Part shown: piece after piece, positions 62,408 to 64,000 of the stretch
Numbering within the stretch: the stretch's first letter is position 1
Layout of the letters: every line of letters starts with the position of its first letter
Source: Maribacter antarcticus DSM 21422
Lineage (GTDB): Bacteria > Bacteroidota > Bacteroidia > Flavobacteriales > Flavobacteriaceae
DNA length: 64,000 nt
Direction of reading: 5' to 3'
Assembly (NCBI RefSeq): GCF_000621125.1
Contig: NZ_JHZC01000004.1
Span: forward strand, 248,001 to 312,000
Notes under the pieces: generated by a model
What the model saw: only the letters and a program-made list of their open reading frames with translations
Databases searched by the model: none
What the model was told of the DNA's origin: nothing
Position numbers and translations under genes: made by a program

Positions 62408-62768
62408 CCTTGCCTTAATCTTTGAAAAGTCATCATTTAGGTTAAGGAAGACCTTTTGGAATACATTCAATAGAAGCACCTTAGAGCATTTAAATCGGAT
62501 TGTTCTATCAATATTTCATCAAGAAGTTCATTGAAAAACAACAGCGCTCCTTCAATAGTAAATGGTAACTGGCTAACTGTTTTGTTCAAGAGTTGAGAAT
62601 TTCCTCAATGACTTAAAGTTCCTGTACGAGCGAATTAATTAGGATTCGAGATTCGTGCAATGGTATTGAAATACAGGTGGGCGCTGGCTCAAATTTATCT
62701 TCGTTTGCTACAAATAAATTATCATAATAGGCAATACCTTCCATGAGGTTGTTGCCAAAGATAATGAG
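62408..62768 (-). pseudogene. Decayed coding remnant of unknown family
   Basis: Read on the minus strand, one frame gives GNNLMEGIAYYDNLFVANED and KFEPAPTCISIPLHESRILI before TAA in VQEL-stop; a shifted frame continues NKTVSQLPFTIEGALLFFNE and LLDEILIEQSDLNALRCFY. The two parts are coherent in character and separated by two stops and a frame change, so they look like one dead gene, about 100 codons visible. I do not recognise the family. It is directly downstream of the dead TIM-barrel gene and may have been in its operon. Confidence 0.4.
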
Positions 62769-63791
62769 TTATTTTCTTCGCTTTTCCGTGGGGTTTCTTT
62801 TATGCTCCTCAATTTGTTCTTTATAATACTGTAAATAGATTTGTAATTCTTTTACGAACATATTGGGGCGATCCGTAGGGCTCATAACATTCGTTCTGCC
62901 GTTCACATCATCAATCATATCTGCAAGGGAAGTAATCTTGGAGAAATAGGCCATGTTTGGCCCAGGGCAAATAGAAACACCATCACCTTCTACTTTGGTA
63001 TCCAAGTTATAGGCCAATAGCGCTGCCGTTACCAATCCTACACAGGTACACGATTTTTCGGTAATCTTATTATACTGGTACTCGAATTCCGATTTTGATA
63101 GCTCTTGAGATTCTAGTTCTTTTAATTTGGCAGCTTGATATTGTCTGGATGCGGTGCACAGCCCTTTTTCTTTAAAATCTTTGTTAAGGGCCACAAATTT
63201 CTTGGGGCAGGTACTACCAGGTTTCCCATTGGCAATGCGTTTTGCCTTTTCTACATCCTTGGTATTGCCTTTAAGGCTATGCAAAGGGATTCCTAGAGGG
63301 GGTGTATTGCTTAAATAGAGATCCTCTTCTTTGGTGTTTGCACTAATTTTTCTAAAGTTCCCTTATCTACTGTAGTAGCTTCAGGGACTAAAAGAAAGGT
63401 AGAACCCCAGCCTATCGAATCCACACCATATTTATTGATACGAAATTCGTGCTCCTCTGCTGTTCCAACACCTCCTTGAGCGCCTAGCTTTAACGGGAGC
63501 GTAGTTGACAGGCAAGGTGCGTTCTTTGTTCTTTAGAGCAGCTGACAATACTTCAAAGACAGATTGGATGAGCTCCTCGCGATTTTCTTTGAATTGTTGC
63601 AAAATAGGGCCCATGAAAAAACCGTCTGTTGCAAAAGCATGACCACCACAATTTAAACCGGATGCTACACGGTATTCAGGCACCCAGATTCCTTTTTATG
63701 CTAAAAACTTACCCTGTATAAGTGCGGAACGGTAATCACTTACTTTATTATACCTGTAGTATTGGAGCTGGCACTTCAATTTTTTTTCCAT
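62769..63791 (-). pseudogene. Dead TIM-barrel (nitronate monooxygenase-like) gene
   Basis: Minus-strand pieces in three frames make one protein. From 63791: MEKKLKCQLQYYRYNK and SALIQGKFLA, stop, KGIWVPEYRVASGLNCGGHA, FATDGFFMGPILQQF. After a frameshift near 63495: KLGAQGGVGTAEEHEFRINK, DSIGWGSTFLLVPEAT. After another near 63340: NTKEEDLYLSNTPPLGIPLH, then CPKKFVALNKDF, GLCTASRQYQ, ICPGPNMAYFSKITSLADM, to 62769. The GGHAFATDG and AQGGVGTAEE blocks recall phosphate-binding loops of FMN TIM barrels (nitronate-monooxygenase type). Family naming is tentative. Two frameshifts, an in-frame stop and a missing N-terminus show it is inactive. Confidence 0.75.
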
Positions 63792-64000
63792 AACAGAAAT
63801 TCCTATAACCTAAAAGTTCTTTGTGGATACCCATTCGAATATTGCCCTTTTAGGATGGGTTTATGTGGCGCTAACAACAGGATGATATTTATCACATTTT
63901 TTGAACAGCAATAACCGTAATTTTAGAGTATTAATTTAAAATGCACCAAGACGAAAAAACGAGTTCCAGTTACCGAAATAATGACTAAAAACGTTCTTAC

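Noticed and set aside
1..64000. CRISPR arrays, rRNA and tRNA genes, prophage
   Set aside because: No regularly spaced repeats, cloverleaf-like or rRNA sequences, and no phage structural genes were noticed in reading both strands.

Overview
The window looks like the chromosome of a marine member of the Flavobacteriaceae (Bacteroidota). It is AT-rich, has a SusC/SusD pair, many short lipoprotein signal peptides, almost no Shine-Dalgarno sequences, TAnnTTTG-like promoter elements, and protein families typical of polysaccharide-degrading relatives of Zobellia, Maribacter and Arenibacter. This taxonomic call is an inference from gene content; there is no rRNA or tRNA in the window.

Layout. (A) 1-9056, minus strand: an AraB-like FGGY kinase and an L-fucose/D-arabinose isomerase (ATGA overlap), a cytochrome c-VCBS lipoprotein, a propeller plus helical-barrel lipoprotein, and a YidR/DUF3748 lipoprotein cut by the window edge. 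(B) 9375-11932, plus: a DapA-superfamily aldolase with an altered active site, overlapping a purple-acid-phosphatase-like phosphoesterase. (C) 12301-24860, minus: an M19 dipeptidase, three proteins of the neutral-ceramidase family, a BNR propeller, a BASS Na+ symporter, a YdjC-type deacetylase, two alpha/beta hydrolases and a PqaA-like protein. (D) 25158-40390, mostly plus: PKD lipoprotein, SusC, SusD, two paralogous DapA-type aldolases, a membrane-anchored PHP protein, GH31, an unknown membrane protein, an AraC regulator (minus) and an SSS Na+ symporter. Blocks A-D read as one large catabolic region: outer-membrane uptake (SusCD), periplasmic or surface trimming (GH31, BNR, esterases, ceramidase-like proteins), Na+-coupled import (SSS, BASS), and cytoplasmic isomerase, kinase and aldolases. 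No sulfatase is present.

(E) 40412-47017: a decayed Gfo/Idh gene, a second purple-acid-phosphatase-like protein, an IS4-type transposase remnant, a Tat-exported Gfo/Idh oxidoreductase, a SUMF1-fold protein without FGE cysteines, and an unknown secreted protein. (F) 47434-54694: a complete Mn/Zn import unit. mntR, binding protein, ATPase and two permeases run on the minus strand; a TonB-dependent receptor diverges on the plus strand. A DtxR/MntR-type box (TTAGG-N4-CCTAA) lies between mntR and the receptor. Both permeases carry a cytoplasmic winged-helix tail. (G) 54836-62407: thioredoxin-like protein, a broken transglutaminase, an intact transglutaminase-fold lipoprotein, a small EHP-repeat lipoprotein, and sbcD-sbcC. 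(H) 62408-64000: decayed genes, including a TIM-barrel oxidoreductase with stops and frameshifts.

The best candidates for something undescribed are the A-D catabolic region, whose substrate cannot be named from known PUL markers and whose ceramidase-family members lack the family's catalytic serine motif, and the metal unit with regulator-like tails on both permeases.
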